Assembly (NCBI RefSeq): GCF_950101795.1 | Contig: NZ_CATNLZ010000036.1 | Span: 1 to 64,000, forward strand | Direction: 5' to 3' | DNA from: Nocardioides sp. T2.26MG-1 | GTDB lineage: Bacteria > Actinomycetota > Actinomycetes > Propionibacteriales > Nocardioidaceae | DNA length: 64,000 nucleotides | Shown: piece after piece, positions 1 to 8,039 of the stretch | How the letters are laid out: every line of letters begins with the position of its first letter | Numbering within the stretch: the stretch's first letter is position 1 | Notes under the pieces: generated by a model | What the model saw: the letters and a program-made list of their open reading frames with translations, nothing else | Told to the model about the DNA's origin: nothing | The model's database searches: none | Made by a program: the position numbers and the translations under genes

Positions 1-93
1 TGGCGCTGCTGGCAAGACGGCGTCGCCTACGACCCCGCCCGACACAACGCCCTGCAACGCGTCCTCAACGAACACACCGCCAAAGCCGCCTGA
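1..93 (+). pseudogene. C-terminal tail of a transposase, probably IS110 family (cut by window edge)
   Basis: The first 93 bases are open from the edge to a TGA at 91-93 and encode a 30-residue tail beginning WRCWQDGVAYDPARH. A Trp-rich WRCWQ..YDPARH ending like this is familiar from IS110/IS116/IS902-type transposases, but so little is visible that the family call is an inference. The tail differs from the end of the IS110 transposase at 15.9 kb, so it would belong to another element. Whether the gene is intact cannot be judged because its body lies outside the window. It lies 27 bases from the next gene, which converges on it. Confidence 0.45.
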
Positions 94-119
94 CACGGCC
101 GACGTTGACACAGGGCAAC

Positions 120-719
120 TCATGCCGCCTCCTCCAGGACCGCGCACCAGCGGCCGCCGAACACGTGCCGGCTGGTCACGGCGAGACCGGCCTCGTCCGC
201 GACGCGATCGACGTCGTCGGCCCCGACCACGGCCCACCGCAGCGGGCGGACCACGCCGCCGCCGTACCGGAGCGTCGCCCAGCCGCGCCGGACGCCGGCG
301 CCGGGCGGCGCGAGCTCGACGACCACACGCCCCCGCGGGTCGAGCAGCTCGCGGAGCCGGTGGAGCAGCGCGACCGGGTCGCCGCCGATGCCGACGTTGC
401 CGTCGGCGAGCAGCGCGGTCCGCCAGCGACCCTCGCCGGGCAGCCGGTCGAACACGTCGCGGTGCAGCGCGGCCGCACCGCGCTCGCGGGCCTGGCCGAC
501 ACACTCCGGCGCGACGTCGATGCCCAGCACCACGTGCCCGCGATCGGCGAGGTGCGCGGTCAGCCGCCCGGGTCCGCAGCCGACGTCGAGCGTCGGGCCC
601 ACGCAGAGTGCGGCGAGCTGCCGGTCGTGCTCGTCGGCGGGGTGCGCCCAGGTCGCGATCGAGAGGACCGTGTCGAGGGACCGGCCGAGGGGCCCGTCGA
701 GGGGCTGGGCGCCGCTCAC
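120..719 (-). CDS. Class I SAM-dependent methyltransferase
   Basis: A 199-residue protein with a GTG start. It has the glycine-rich SAM-binding motif I (LDVGCGPGRL, about residues 44-53) and an acidic motif II (VLGIDVAP), so it is a Rossmann-fold small-molecule methyltransferase. No substrate-specific domain is visible. The GTG overlaps the stop of the upstream DUF2064 gene (GTGA), showing translational coupling; the GT2 gene is coupled in the same way, so the three form one operon read right to left. In many actinobacteria methyltransferase, DUF2064 and GT2 genes occur together, which suggests a glycosylated and methylated small product. The substrate is unknown. Confidence 0.8.
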   Translation of the reverse strand: MSGAQPLDGPLGRSLDTVLSIATWAHPADEHDRQLAALCVGPTLDVGCGPGRLTAHLADRGHVVLGIDVAPECVGQARERGAAALHRDVFDRLPGEGRWRTALLADGNVGIGGDPVALLHRLRELLDPRGRVVVELAPPGAGVRRGWATLRYGGGVVRPLRWAVVGADDVDRVADEAGLAVTSRHVFGGRWCAVLEEAA

Positions 720-1372
720 GGGCGCACCCGCTCCCAGACCCGGGCGAACTCGCTGCCCGACGCCACGCGGGCGACCGCGTCCGCGTCCGCGACCGTGTCG
801 ACGTCGCGCAGAGCGGTGGTCACGCCGACCCCGACCCCAGCGGCGACCAGCGCGTCGCGGGTGTGGTCGTACGTCGACGGCGTGGACATCGGCACGTCGT
901 GCAGCGCCGCCGCCGACCGCGGCTCACGCAGGCCGAGCACCCACCAGCCGCCGTCCTCGGCCGGGCCGAGCACCGCCTCGTGCTCGAGCAGCTGCGCGGC
1001 GGCCGCGTCGAGCAGCGCCGGCGTGACTTGGGGCGTGTCCATGCCGACCTGGACGACCGGCCCTCCGTCGGGGACGTCGACGTGGGCGTTGGCGAGCCGC
1101 TCCGCGAACGTGCTGCCCCGCTGGCGGCCGACCGCCCAGCCCTCCAGCGCCCGCTCGATCTCGTCGCCGCGCACGGCGTCGGCGAGGTCGCCGGCCAGCG
1201 CGATCATCCGCAGGTCCGGCGCGAACGCCTCGGCGCAGGCGGCGATCGTGTCGAGCAGCGCGGCCGCGGCCAGCTCGGAGGCCGCGACCATGCCGACCGT
1301 CGCGCCCAGCCGGGTCTTGACCCGGCCGGCGACGGGCGCCTTCGCGACCACGAGCACGCGGGCGTCGTTCAT
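716..1372 (-). CDS. DUF2064 / TIGR04282-type nucleotidyl- or glycosyltransferase
   Basis: A 218-residue protein of the DUF2064 family, a GT-A-like fold related to CofC/MobA-type nucleotidyltransferases. The N-terminal VLVVAKAPVAGRVKTRLG motif is the phosphate-binding loop region, and the central QVGMDTPQVTPALL holds the Asp expected to bind a metal. NCBI names this family an arsenosugar biosynthesis glycosyltransferase, but that rests on genome context. Its ATG overlaps the stop of the GT2 gene (ATGA) and its stop overlaps the methyltransferase GTG, so it is the middle gene of a tightly coupled trio. The product is not known. Confidence 0.8.
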   Translation of the reverse strand: MNDARVLVVAKAPVAGRVKTRLGATVGMVAASELAAAALLDTIAACAEAFAPDLRMIALAGDLADAVRGDEIERALEGWAVGRQRGSTFAERLANAHVDVPDGGPVVQVGMDTPQVTPALLDAAAAQLLEHEAVLGPAEDGGWWVLGLREPRSAAALHDVPMSTPSTYDHTRDALVAAGVGVGVTTALRDVDTVADADAVARVASGSEFARVWERVRP

Positions 1373-2034
1373 GCGAGCACCTTCCAGAAGTCCCGGACGG
1401 CCCGGGCGGTGCCGACCGCGGATCCGGAGACCTTCGACCGGGTGCCGGCGGCCCGCGGGTGGTAGGCCACGTCGTGCTCGGTGAGCCGCCAGCCCTCGCG
1501 GGTGGCCTTCTGCAGCAGCTCGACCGGGTAGCCGAAGCGGCGGTCCCGTACCTCGAGCGCCACCAGCCGGTCACGACGGCAGACGCGCACCGTGGCGAGG
1601 TCGTGGGCGGCCATCCCGATCCGCCGGCGCAGCCACCACACGACCAGGCCGTTGCCGGCCCGGGCGTGCCAGGGCCAGACCCCACGGCGCACCGGGATCC
1701 GGCGCCCCACCGCCAGGTCGGCACGGCCGCTGCGGACGTCCTCGAGCAGCGGCAGCAGCTCGGTCGGGTCGATCGAGGCGTCACCGTCCATGACCGCGAC
1801 GTGCTCACGGGTCGCCGCGAGCACTCCGGCGTGCACGGCGGCGCCGTACCCGGGCCGGGGCTCGGTGACCACGGTCGCGCCGTGGCGGCGGGCCACGTCG
1901 GCGGTGCCGTCACGCGAGCCGTTGTCGACGACGATCACCGCGAACCCGGCCGGCACCGCCGGCAGCAGCGTCTCGAGCGCCGCCGCCTCGTCGCGGCACG
2001 GGAGCACCAGGTCGCAGTCGGGTCCAGCAGTCAT
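1369..2034 (-). CDS. Family 2 glycosyltransferase
   Basis: With the ATG at 2034 the protein is 221 residues. The N-terminus (CDLVLPCRDEAAALETLL, then VIVVDNGSRDGT) and the VMDGDASID motif are the nucleotide-sugar and metal-binding DxD regions of GT2 enzymes such as dolichyl-phosphate mannosyltransferase-like proteins. There is no membrane domain, so it is the soluble catalytic part only. I chose 2034 rather than the longer frame from 2148 because GT2 similarity starts there and a TACGGT -10 element (2042-2047) sits 7 bases upstream, giving a leaderless start. It is first in the trio with DUF2064 and the methyltransferase. Confidence 0.85.
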   Translation of the reverse strand: MTAGPDCDLVLPCRDEAAALETLLPAVPAGFAVIVVDNGSRDGTADVARRHGATVVTEPRPGYGAAVHAGVLAATREHVAVMDGDASIDPTELLPLLEDVRSGRADLAVGRRIPVRRGVWPWHARAGNGLVVWWLRRRIGMAAHDLATVRVCRRDRLVALEVRDRRFGYPVELLQKATREGWRLTEHDVAYHPRAAGTRSKVSGSAVGTARAVRDFWKVLA

Positions 2035-2146
2035 GTCGTCGACCGTAGGGATCCGGGGACCCGTTGCGGCGCCCCAGTTCTTACGAAGCCGTGACCATCG
2101 GCCGCTCGGCTGCCCCGGACCCGCGGCGGCACCTAGGGTCGGTGCC
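2035..2146. promoter_or_regulatory. Divergent leaderless promoter pair
   Basis: This 112-base gap separates the GT2 operon (minus) from the membrane glycosyltransferase-like gene (plus). On the minus strand TACGGT (complement of 2042-2047) lies 7 bases before the GT2 ATG. On the plus strand TAGGGT (2134-2139) lies 7 bases before the ATG at 2147. Both fit the actinobacterial -10 consensus TAnnnT and would give leaderless transcripts. No convincing -35 hexamer or palindromic operator was seen. Confidence 0.55.
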
Positions 2147-3475
2147 ATGCCGGAGACGCCCGCCCGTGCGCCGTGGGCGGGGCTCGGGGTCGCGCTGGTG
2201 CTGGTGGTGCTCGCGTTCGCGGTGCCGCAGGTGGCCGACTGGGAGGTGTGGGCCCGCGCACCGCGCAGTGCGGTCGCCGCGGGCCTGCCGCCGCTGCACG
2301 GCTACTGGCAGCCGAAGCTGCTCGGGCCGGGCACGCCGTTCGCGGTGGCGCTCGGGCTCGCGGGCTGGCGGTACGGGCCGCGCCTGGCCGAGCGGCTGCC
2401 GTGGCGGTGGCTGCTGGGGGCGACGTACGCCGCCTCCCTCGCGTGGCTGCTCGCGCTCGCCCTCGTCGACGGGACCGACGGGCTCTCGCGCGCGCTCGGC
2501 AGCCACTACGAGTACCTCCCGACGGCGCGCGGCGGCGCGGGCGTGCACGCGCTGCTGCAGGGCTACGTCGACCGGATCCCGTACGGCCTCGCGGACAGCT
2601 GGCCGACCCACGTGGCCGGGCACCCGCCGGGTGCGCTGCTGTTCTTCGTCGGGCTGGTGCGGGTCGGGCTGGGCGGTGACCTGGCCGCCGGGGTCGTGGT
2701 GACGGTGCTCGCCGCGACGACGGCGGTCGCGGTGCTCGTCACGCTGCGGGCGCTGGGCGCCGAGGACGCGGCCCGGCGGGCGGCGCCGTTCCTCGTGCTC
2801 GCACCGGCCGCGGTGTTCACGGCGGTCTCGGCCGACGGGCTGTTCGCGGCCGTCGCCGCGTGGGGGCTGGCGACGCTGGCGCTCGGCGCGACCGCGCCGC
2901 GACGCGGCCGGGCGGCCGGCTGGTCGATGCTCGCCGGGCTGCTGCTGGGCGGCTGCGTGATGCTGTCCTACGGGCTGCCGCTGCTCGGGCTGCTGGCGCT
3001 CGCCGTGCTGCTCCGGGCCGGTCGCTGGTGGCCGCTCCCGGTGGCAGCGGCGGCCGCGGCCGCGGTGGTGCTGGCGTTCGCCGCCGGCGGGTTCGCGTGG
3101 TGGGAGGCGTTCCCGGTGCTGCGGGAGCGCTACTGGGACGGGATCGCCGCGGACCGGCCCGCGGCGTACTGGACCTGGGCCAACCTCGCGGCGCTCCTCG
3201 TGTGCACGGGCCCGCTGCTGGGCGCGGGGCTCGGGTGCGTACGCCGGGGTGTCGACCGCACGGTGCTGCTGCTCGCCGGGTCGGCCGCCGCGGCGGTGCT
3301 GCTCGCCGACGCTTCCCAGATGAGCCGGGCGGAGGTCGAGCGGATCTGGCTCCCGTTCGTGCCGTGGCTGATGCTGACCACCGCCCTCCTGCCGGCGCGC
3401 TGGCGCCGCCGGGGCCTGCTGCTGCAGGTGGTGTGGGCGATCGCGGTCCAGCAGCTGCTCTACACGACCTGGTGA
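2147..3475 (+). CDS. Multi-pass membrane protein, GT-C glycosyltransferase-like
   Basis: A 442-residue protein with about ten hydrophobic segments rich in Leu, Ala and Val. A loop with GHPPGALLFF (about residues 157-166) resembles the HPPG motif common in ArnT/PMT-like GT-C membrane glycosyltransferases, which use polyprenyl-phosphate sugars at the outer face of the membrane. This places it in the broad GT39/GT87-like group without a substrate. The ATG at 2147 follows TAGGGT by 7 bases. It is divergent from the GT2/DUF2064/methyltransferase operon and converges on the epimerase gene one base away, so it is probably part of the same sugar-transfer pathway. That role is inferred. Confidence 0.6.
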   Translation: MPETPARAPWAGLGVALVLVVLAFAVPQVADWEVWARAPRSAVAAGLPPLHGYWQPKLLGPGTPFAVALGLAGWRYGPRLAERLPWRWLLGATYAASLAWLLALALVDGTDGLSRALGSHYEYLPTARGGAGVHALLQGYVDRIPYGLADSWPTHVAGHPPGALLFFVGLVRVGLGGDLAAGVVVTVLAATTAVAVLVTLRALGAEDAARRAAPFLVLAPAAVFTAVSADGLFAAVAAWGLATLALGATAPRRGRAAGWSMLAGLLLGGCVMLSYGLPLLGLLALAVLLRAGRWWPLPVAAAAAAAVVLAFAAGGFAWWEAFPVLRERYWDGIAADRPAAYWTWANLAALLVCTGPLLGAGLGCVRRGVDRTVLLLAGSAAAAVLLADASQMSRAEVERIWLPFVPWLMLTTALLPARWRRRGLLLQVVWAIAVQQLLYTTW

Positions 3476-3476
3476 C

Positions 3477-4514
3477 TCAGTTGCGCAGCGGCGCGGTCGC
3501 GAACGCGGGCAGCCCCTCGTCGGGGTCGACCTCCGCGGCGAACCCGAGCTCGGTGCGGGCGCGCTCAGGCGAGGCCACGACGTGCCGGACGTCGCCGAGC
3601 CGGTAGCCGCCGGTGACCTCCGGCTCGATGCCGGTGCCGGCGCCGACCAGCTCGGCCACCCGCAGGATCGAGACCGGGCGGCCCGAGCAGACGTTGTAGG
3701 CGGCGTACCGTCCCGGGCCGGCCGCGGCGACGGACTCCAGCGCGAGCAGGTTGGCGCGGGCGACGTCGGAGACGTGCACGAAGTCGCGCATCTGGCCGCC
3801 GTCCTCGTAGACCTGCGGCCGCTCCCCGCGCTCGAGCGAGGAGCGGAACATCGCCGCGACGCCGGAGTACGGCGTGTCCCGCGGCATGCCGGGGCCGTAG
3901 ACGTTGTGGTAGCGCAGCGCGACCGCCGACGCGTCCGCCTGCCGCACCCACGAGGCGGCGTAGTGCTCCTGGGCGACCTTGCTGGCGGCGTACGACGAGC
4001 GCGGGTCGAGCCGGGCGGTCTCGTCGACCAGGGCCCAGCCGAGCACCCGGCCGCACTTCGGGCAGTGGTTGTCGACGTCGCCCGCCTCCAGCGCCGCGCG
4101 GCTGCGCGGCGGTGGGACCTGGTCGCCGTGGTCGGGGCAGGTGTAGCGGCCCTCGCCGTAGACGACCATCGACGACGCGAGCACCAGCCGGTCGACCCCG
4201 GCCTCGTGCATCGCCGCGAGCACTACCGCGGTGCCGAGGTCGTTGTGGGCGGCGAAGTCGGGTAGGTCGGCGACCCGGATGCCGGCGCCGACCATCGCGG
4301 CCTGGTGGCTGACCGCGTCGACCCCGTCGAGCAGCGCGGCCAGCGCCTCTGCGTCGCGGACGTCGACGGCGTGGGTGCCCGCGGGCGGCTCGGTCGCGCC
4401 GTGGGCCATCGGCAGCATCGCGTCCACGCGGACCACGTCGTGCCCGGCGTGCTCGAGGGTCGCGGCGACCGCGCCGCCGATGAAGCCGGCCGAGCCGGTG
4501 ACCAGGACTCTCAT
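3477..4514 (-). CDS. NAD-dependent epimerase/dehydratase, dTDP-L-rhamnose 4-epimerase-like
   Basis: A 345-residue extended short-chain dehydrogenase. The NAD-binding GSAGFIGGAVA motif is at the N-terminus and the catalytic YAASK lies mid-protein, with a conserved ALRYHNVYGPGMPR segment after it. Between the SSMVVYGEG strand and the catalytic Tyr is an insert with two Cys-containing turns (YTCPDHG and HCPKCGR) that looks like a small zinc-binding knuckle; such an insert is known in some dTDP-rhamnose 4-epimerase-like enzymes. The ATG overlaps the stop of the MTA phosphorylase gene (ATGA), so it is translationally coupled downstream of it. Sugar specificity is inferred. Confidence 0.75.
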   Translation of the reverse strand: MRVLVTGSAGFIGGAVAATLEHAGHDVVRVDAMLPMAHGATEPPAGTHAVDVRDAEALAALLDGVDAVSHQAAMVGAGIRVADLPDFAAHNDLGTAVVLAAMHEAGVDRLVLASSMVVYGEGRYTCPDHGDQVPPPRSRAALEAGDVDNHCPKCGRVLGWALVDETARLDPRSSYAASKVAQEHYAASWVRQADASAVALRYHNVYGPGMPRDTPYSGVAAMFRSSLERGERPQVYEDGGQMRDFVHVSDVARANLLALESVAAAGPGRYAAYNVCSGRPVSILRVAELVGAGTGIEPEVTGGYRLGDVRHVVASPERARTELGFAAEVDPDEGLPAFATAPLRN

Positions 4515-5326
4515 GCGCTCCCCGGGCCGGGGGTGGCGTAGGTGAGGTCGATGCCGTCGGCCCAGGTGGAGCACGTGCAGCCGGCAGGGTCGGGGAGCCC
4601 GGCGACGGTGCGGGCGAGCAGCCCCGTGAGCCGCTCGAGGTTGGCGCGGAACAGCGCGAACACCTCCTCCTGGCCGACGCCGTGGCCGGTCTCGGCCCCG
4701 GCGTCCATGTCGGTCACCAGGGCGATCGCGGAGTAGCACATCCGCAGCTCGCGGGCGAGCGCCGCCTCGGGCGCCCCGGTCATGTTGATCAACGTCCAGC
4801 CCTGCTCGGCGTAGTGGCGTGACTCGGCACGGGTGGAGAACCGCGGGCCGTCGACGACGACCATCGCTCCCCCGTCCTTGACGCCCGGGTCGGCGGCGAG
4901 CACGGCGGACGAGACCCGCGGGCAGTAGGGGTCGGCGAAGGGCAGGTGCACCGCACCGGTCTCGACGTAGGTCCCGGCCCGGCCGTGGGTGCGGTCGACG
5001 AGCTGGTCGGGCACGACGATGTCGCCCGGCGCGACCTCGTGGCGCAGCCCGCCGACTGCACAGGGCGCGAGCACCTGGCGGACGCCCAGCGAGCGCAGCG
5101 CCCACAGGTTGGCGCGGTAGGGGATGCGGTGCGGCGGGTGCTCGTGGTGCGGTCCGTGGCGCGGCAGGAACGCGACCCGTCGGCCGGCGACGGTGCCGAC
5201 CGAGACCGCCGCCGAGGGTGCGCCGTACGGCGTCTCCACGACGTGGTCCACCACCTCGCCGTCTGCGTCGCGGAGGAACGAGTAGAAGCCGGTGCCGCCG
5301 ATCACGGCCACGTCCGCGGTGGTCAT
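4511..5326 (-). CDS. mtnP: S-methyl-5'-thioadenosine phosphorylase (or related purine phosphorylase)
   Basis: A 271-residue PNP/MTAP family enzyme, which splits methylthioadenosine with phosphate into adenine and methylthioribose 1-phosphate. Motifs: GGTGFYS at the N-terminus (phosphate loop), FLPRHGPHHEHPPHRIPYRANLWAL, and NMTGAPEAALARE in the nucleoside-binding region. Length fits the family. The ATG overlaps the MFS stop (ATGA) and its own stop overlaps the epimerase ATG, so all three are one operon. An MTA phosphorylase beside sugar-nucleotide enzymes and a methyltransferase may mean that a SAM-derived nucleoside is processed here, but simple MTA salvage is also possible. Confidence 0.85.
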   Translation of the reverse strand: MTTADVAVIGGTGFYSFLRDADGEVVDHVVETPYGAPSAAVSVGTVAGRRVAFLPRHGPHHEHPPHRIPYRANLWALRSLGVRQVLAPCAVGGLRHEVAPGDIVVPDQLVDRTHGRAGTYVETGAVHLPFADPYCPRVSSAVLAADPGVKDGGAMVVVDGPRFSTRAESRHYAEQGWTLINMTGAPEAALARELRMCYSAIALVTDMDAGAETGHGVGQEEVFALFRANLERLTGLLARTVAGLPDPAGCTCSTWADGIDLTYATPGPGSA

Positions 5327-6597
5327 GGGCCCACCCTGCCAGCCAGGGCCGGCCGGGTGGTCGCCCGCGCGCCGAGACCGCCGATCGCGACCAGCGCGAC
5401 CAGGCCGATCGCCGACACCGACAGCTCGGGGTAGCCCCAGGCGCCGACCACGACCCCGGCCAGACCGCCCGCGCCGGCCGCGGTCAGCCCCATCACCAGG
5501 TCGGCGGCGCCCTGCACGTCGGTGCGGGCGTCGAGCGGGGCGTGCTGGGCGATCAGCGTCGAGGCCGCGACCGTGGTGAACGACCAGCCCAGCCCGAGCA
5601 GGAAGAGCCCGACGAAGATCTGCCAGGAGCTGCCCTCGGGCGAGCGGGCGGAGAGCACGAGCGCCGCGAGCAGCAGCACCGCGCCCTCGACCAGCACGGC
5701 CGGCCGGCTGGTGCGGTCGGCGAGCATGCCGACCAGCGGCGAGAACGCGAACATGCCGAGCACGTGGATGCTGATCACGATGCCGATCACCCGGAGCTCG
5801 GCGTGCCCGTGCTCCATGTGCAGCGGGGTCATCACCATCACCGCGACCATCGCCGCGTGCGAGCAGGCCATGGCGAGGGTCGCGAAGGCGATCACCGGAC
5901 GCTCGCGGGCGGCGCTCAGCGCCCGCGCCCATGCCGTGCCGGTGGGCGCGACCGGCGGCTCGCCGGCCACCTCGCGCGCCAGCAGCAGCGGGTCGGGGCG
6001 CAGCAGCAGGCCGGCGATCAGGGCCGCGCCCAGCATGCCGAGGCTGCCGAGCGCGAACGGGCCGGTCAGCTCGGGGATGCCGAGCCAGCGGGCCAGCGCA
6101 CCGGACGGGCCGGTGAGGTTGGGGCCGGCGACCGCGCCGACGGTCGTCGCCCACACGACCGTGGAGAGCGCGCGTCCCTTGTGGGCGTCCTCCGCCAGGT
6201 CGGTCGCGGCGTACCGTGCGCTGCTGTTGGCCGCGGACGTCGACCCGAGCAGCACCGCGCCGACCAGCAGCAGCGGCATCGAGTCGACGACGCCGGCCAG
6301 CACCGCGAGCACCGCGCCCGCCGCCCCCAGCAGATAGCCGGTCACCAGGCCGATCCGGCGGCCCCGCAGGGACATCAGGCGGGCCAGGAGGTACGCCGCG
6401 ACCGCGGCGCCGAGCACCTGGAACGTCTGGGCGAGCCCGGCCTGGCTCTCCGAGCCGGAGATGTCGCGCGCCAGCAGCGAGGCGGTGGCGATGCCGATCG
6501 TGATCCCGATCGCGCCCACGGCCTGGGCGGCCACCAGCGTGCGCATCGTGCGCCGCTGGACGAGCGCCAGGTCCGGCAGCGTCCGGACGCTCACCAC
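5323..6597 (-). CDS. Major facilitator superfamily transporter
   Basis: A 424-residue protein with about twelve hydrophobic helices in two halves and the Arg-rich cytoplasmic loop (LMSLRGRRIGLVTGY) expected between helices 2 and 3 of MFS drug/metabolite exporters. The start is GTG at 6597 or the adjacent in-frame GTG at 6594. It is the first gene of the operon with MTA phosphorylase and epimerase (4-base overlap). It lies 4 bases downstream of DUF3046 on the same strand and may be transcribed with it. The substrate is unknown; export of a product of the neighbouring sugar enzymes is a guess. Confidence 0.8.
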   Translation of the reverse strand: MVSVRTLPDLALVQRRTMRTLVAAQAVGAIGITIGIATASLLARDISGSESQAGLAQTFQVLGAAVAAYLLARLMSLRGRRIGLVTGYLLGAAGAVLAVLAGVVDSMPLLLVGAVLLGSTSAANSSARYAATDLAEDAHKGRALSTVVWATTVGAVAGPNLTGPSGALARWLGIPELTGPFALGSLGMLGAALIAGLLLRPDPLLLAREVAGEPPVAPTGTAWARALSAARERPVIAFATLAMACSHAAMVAVMVMTPLHMEHGHAELRVIGIVISIHVLGMFAFSPLVGMLADRTSRPAVLVEGAVLLLAALVLSARSPEGSSWQIFVGLFLLGLGWSFTTVAASTLIAQHAPLDARTDVQGAADLVMGLTAAGAGGLAGVVVGAWGYPELSVSAIGLVALVAIGGLGARATTRPALAGRVGP

Positions 6598-6601
6598 TGC
6601 C

Positions 6602-6796
6602 TCACCGCTCGCTCGCCGGCAGCTCCAGCGCGCGCCAGACCGCGGCCCAGACCTGCTTGGGCGGCACGCCGTCGGCGAGCGCCTGCGAGGCGGTCCGTCC
6701 GCCGAGGTCGGCCATCACGAACAGGTCGGCCCAGGACCGGGAGTAGGCCGGGCCCAGGGCGTGGTCCATCCGGGACCAGAACTCGGTGTGTCTCAT
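6602..6796 (-). CDS. DUF3046 family small protein
   Basis: A 64-residue protein starting MRHTEFWSRMDHALGPAYS and containing the family core SWADLFVMADLGGRTASQAL. This is DUF3046, an actinobacterial protein of unknown function that usually lies directly upstream of recA (Rv2738c in Mycobacterium tuberculosis). I chose the ATG at 6796 because family members begin at MR.TEFW; a longer frame reaches 6847 but would overlap the upstream gene. No recA follows here; the next downstream gene is an MFS transporter. It lies 7 bases after the DinB-methyltransferase gene. Confidence 0.8.
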   Translation of the reverse strand: MRHTEFWSRMDHALGPAYSRSWADLFVMADLGGRTASQALADGVPPKQVWAAVWRALELPASER

Positions 6797-6803
6797 CGGT
6801 GCC

Positions 6804-7967
6804 TCACGCGCCTGCCCGCACCGCTCGCACGTCGAGCCACGGCTCATCCGTGCGCGTGCTCCGGGTGTGGTCGACGCGCTCGACCTCCCAGCCGGCCCCG
6901 CCCAGCACCTCGCGCAGCGGCGTCTCGCGCCAGTAGACGAAGTGCCGGGGCGCGCCGACGGACCCGTGGGTCGACCAGCCCTCGCCGTCGCCCTCCTTGA
7001 GCCACAGCATGAGCACGCCGCCCGGCCGGGTGGCTCGGGCGAGCCGGCTCAGGACCGTGGGCAGCGCCGACCGCTCGACGTGGAGCAGGCTGGCGCTCGC
7101 CCAGACCGCGTCGTACGGCGTGCCCGGGCGCGCCGGGTCGTCGAGGTCGTCGGTGAGCGGGTCGAGCAGGTCTGCCTCGTGGCCGGCCTCGCGCAGGAGG
7201 TCGACGAACGCGGGCGTGATGTCGGTGCGCCGCACGCTCAGCCCGGCGGTCTCCAGCGCGCGAGCGTCGCGCCCGCCGCCGCTGCCGATCTCGAGCACCC
7301 GCGCACCCGGCCCGAGGGCCGCCGCGAGGTCGTCGACCTGCGCGAGGCTCTCGGCGGACATCTGGTCGGTCGCGTCGCGGTAGGCAGCCGCGTGGGTGTC
7401 GTAGGCCTCGACGGTCGCCCGCGCCGCCAGCGTCCGCACGTCCCACGCATGGTGGACGATGTCGTGAAGGTGGTAGCGGCCCAGGCTCTCGACGGTGAAC
7501 TCGCTGCCGTTGCTGCGCAGGCCGCGCCGGCCCCAGGCGTCGGGCGGCACCGACTCGTAGCGGGCCGCGACCGCGGCGGCCGCCTCCAGCAGCTCGACCG
7601 CGACGGTGGCGGGGTCCTGCTCGGCGTACCGCTCGGCGACGGCGGTCTCGTCCTGGTCCCAGTTGGGAAACGTCGGGTCGACCTCGTCGAGCATCAGGCG
7701 CAGCCGGTCGTCGAAGACCCGGTGCACGTCGCGGACGTGGCAGGCGTACTCGAGGCCCGACCAGGTCGACGGGTCGGGGCGGACGGTCGCGTCGGGCAGG
7801 GTCAGCACCGCCTCCCAGGTGGTCGCGTTGTCGCGGACCAGCTCAGCGATCCGGTCGACGGTGACACGGGCGGCCTCGAAGCCGCACTCGGGGCAGGGCG
7901 CGTCGAGGACCCAGGTCCAGTCCTTGGTGTCGGGGACGATCGCGCCGCCGGCGGTGTCGCTGCTCAT
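6804..7967 (-). CDS. DinB-like domain fused to a SAM methyltransferase
   Basis: A 387-residue two-domain protein. Residues about 10-185 are a DinB/mycothiol-dependent-enzyme-like four-helix domain, with a Cys pair (PCPECGF) at the start and metal-ligand candidates in HVRDVH and YHLHDIVHH. Residues about 190-385 form a class I methyltransferase with VLEIGSGGGRDA as SAM motif I and LLHVERS/LPTVLSRLARATRPGG as later motifs. DinB domains often bind a metal and act in thiol transfer; the fusion suggests a methyl transfer that needs the first domain for substrate or thiol binding. That is inference. Start ATG 7967 follows a TTGGAT -10-like element. It is divergent from the GNAT gene at 8038. Confidence 0.75.
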   Translation of the reverse strand: MSSDTAGGAIVPDTKDWTWVLDAPCPECGFEAARVTVDRIAELVRDNATTWEAVLTLPDATVRPDPSTWSGLEYACHVRDVHRVFDDRLRLMLDEVDPTFPNWDQDETAVAERYAEQDPATVAVELLEAAAAVAARYESVPPDAWGRRGLRSNGSEFTVESLGRYHLHDIVHHAWDVRTLAARATVEAYDTHAAAYRDATDQMSAESLAQVDDLAAALGPGARVLEIGSGGGRDARALETAGLSVRRTDITPAFVDLLREAGHEADLLDPLTDDLDDPARPGTPYDAVWASASLLHVERSALPTVLSRLARATRPGGVLMLWLKEGDGEGWSTHGSVGAPRHFVYWRETPLREVLGGAGWEVERVDHTRSTRTDEPWLDVRAVRAGA

Positions 7968-8039
7968 GGCGCCATCCAACCAGCCGCCCCCGACGCCCGG
8001 CGCGCGACTTCCGGCCAGCGACCGGGAAGATGGCGCCAT
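7966..8039. promoter_or_regulatory. Divergent promoter region with two copies of a 10-base palindrome over the starts
   Basis: The palindrome ATGGCGCCAT occurs at 7966-7975, overlapping the start of the DinB-methyltransferase gene, and again at 8030-8039, overlapping the start of the GNAT gene. The copies are 64 bases apart. Each follows a -10-like element: TTGGAT on the minus strand and GAAGAT (8026-8031) on the plus strand. They may be operators for one shared regulator or simply a result of similar leaderless start contexts. Confidence 0.35.
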
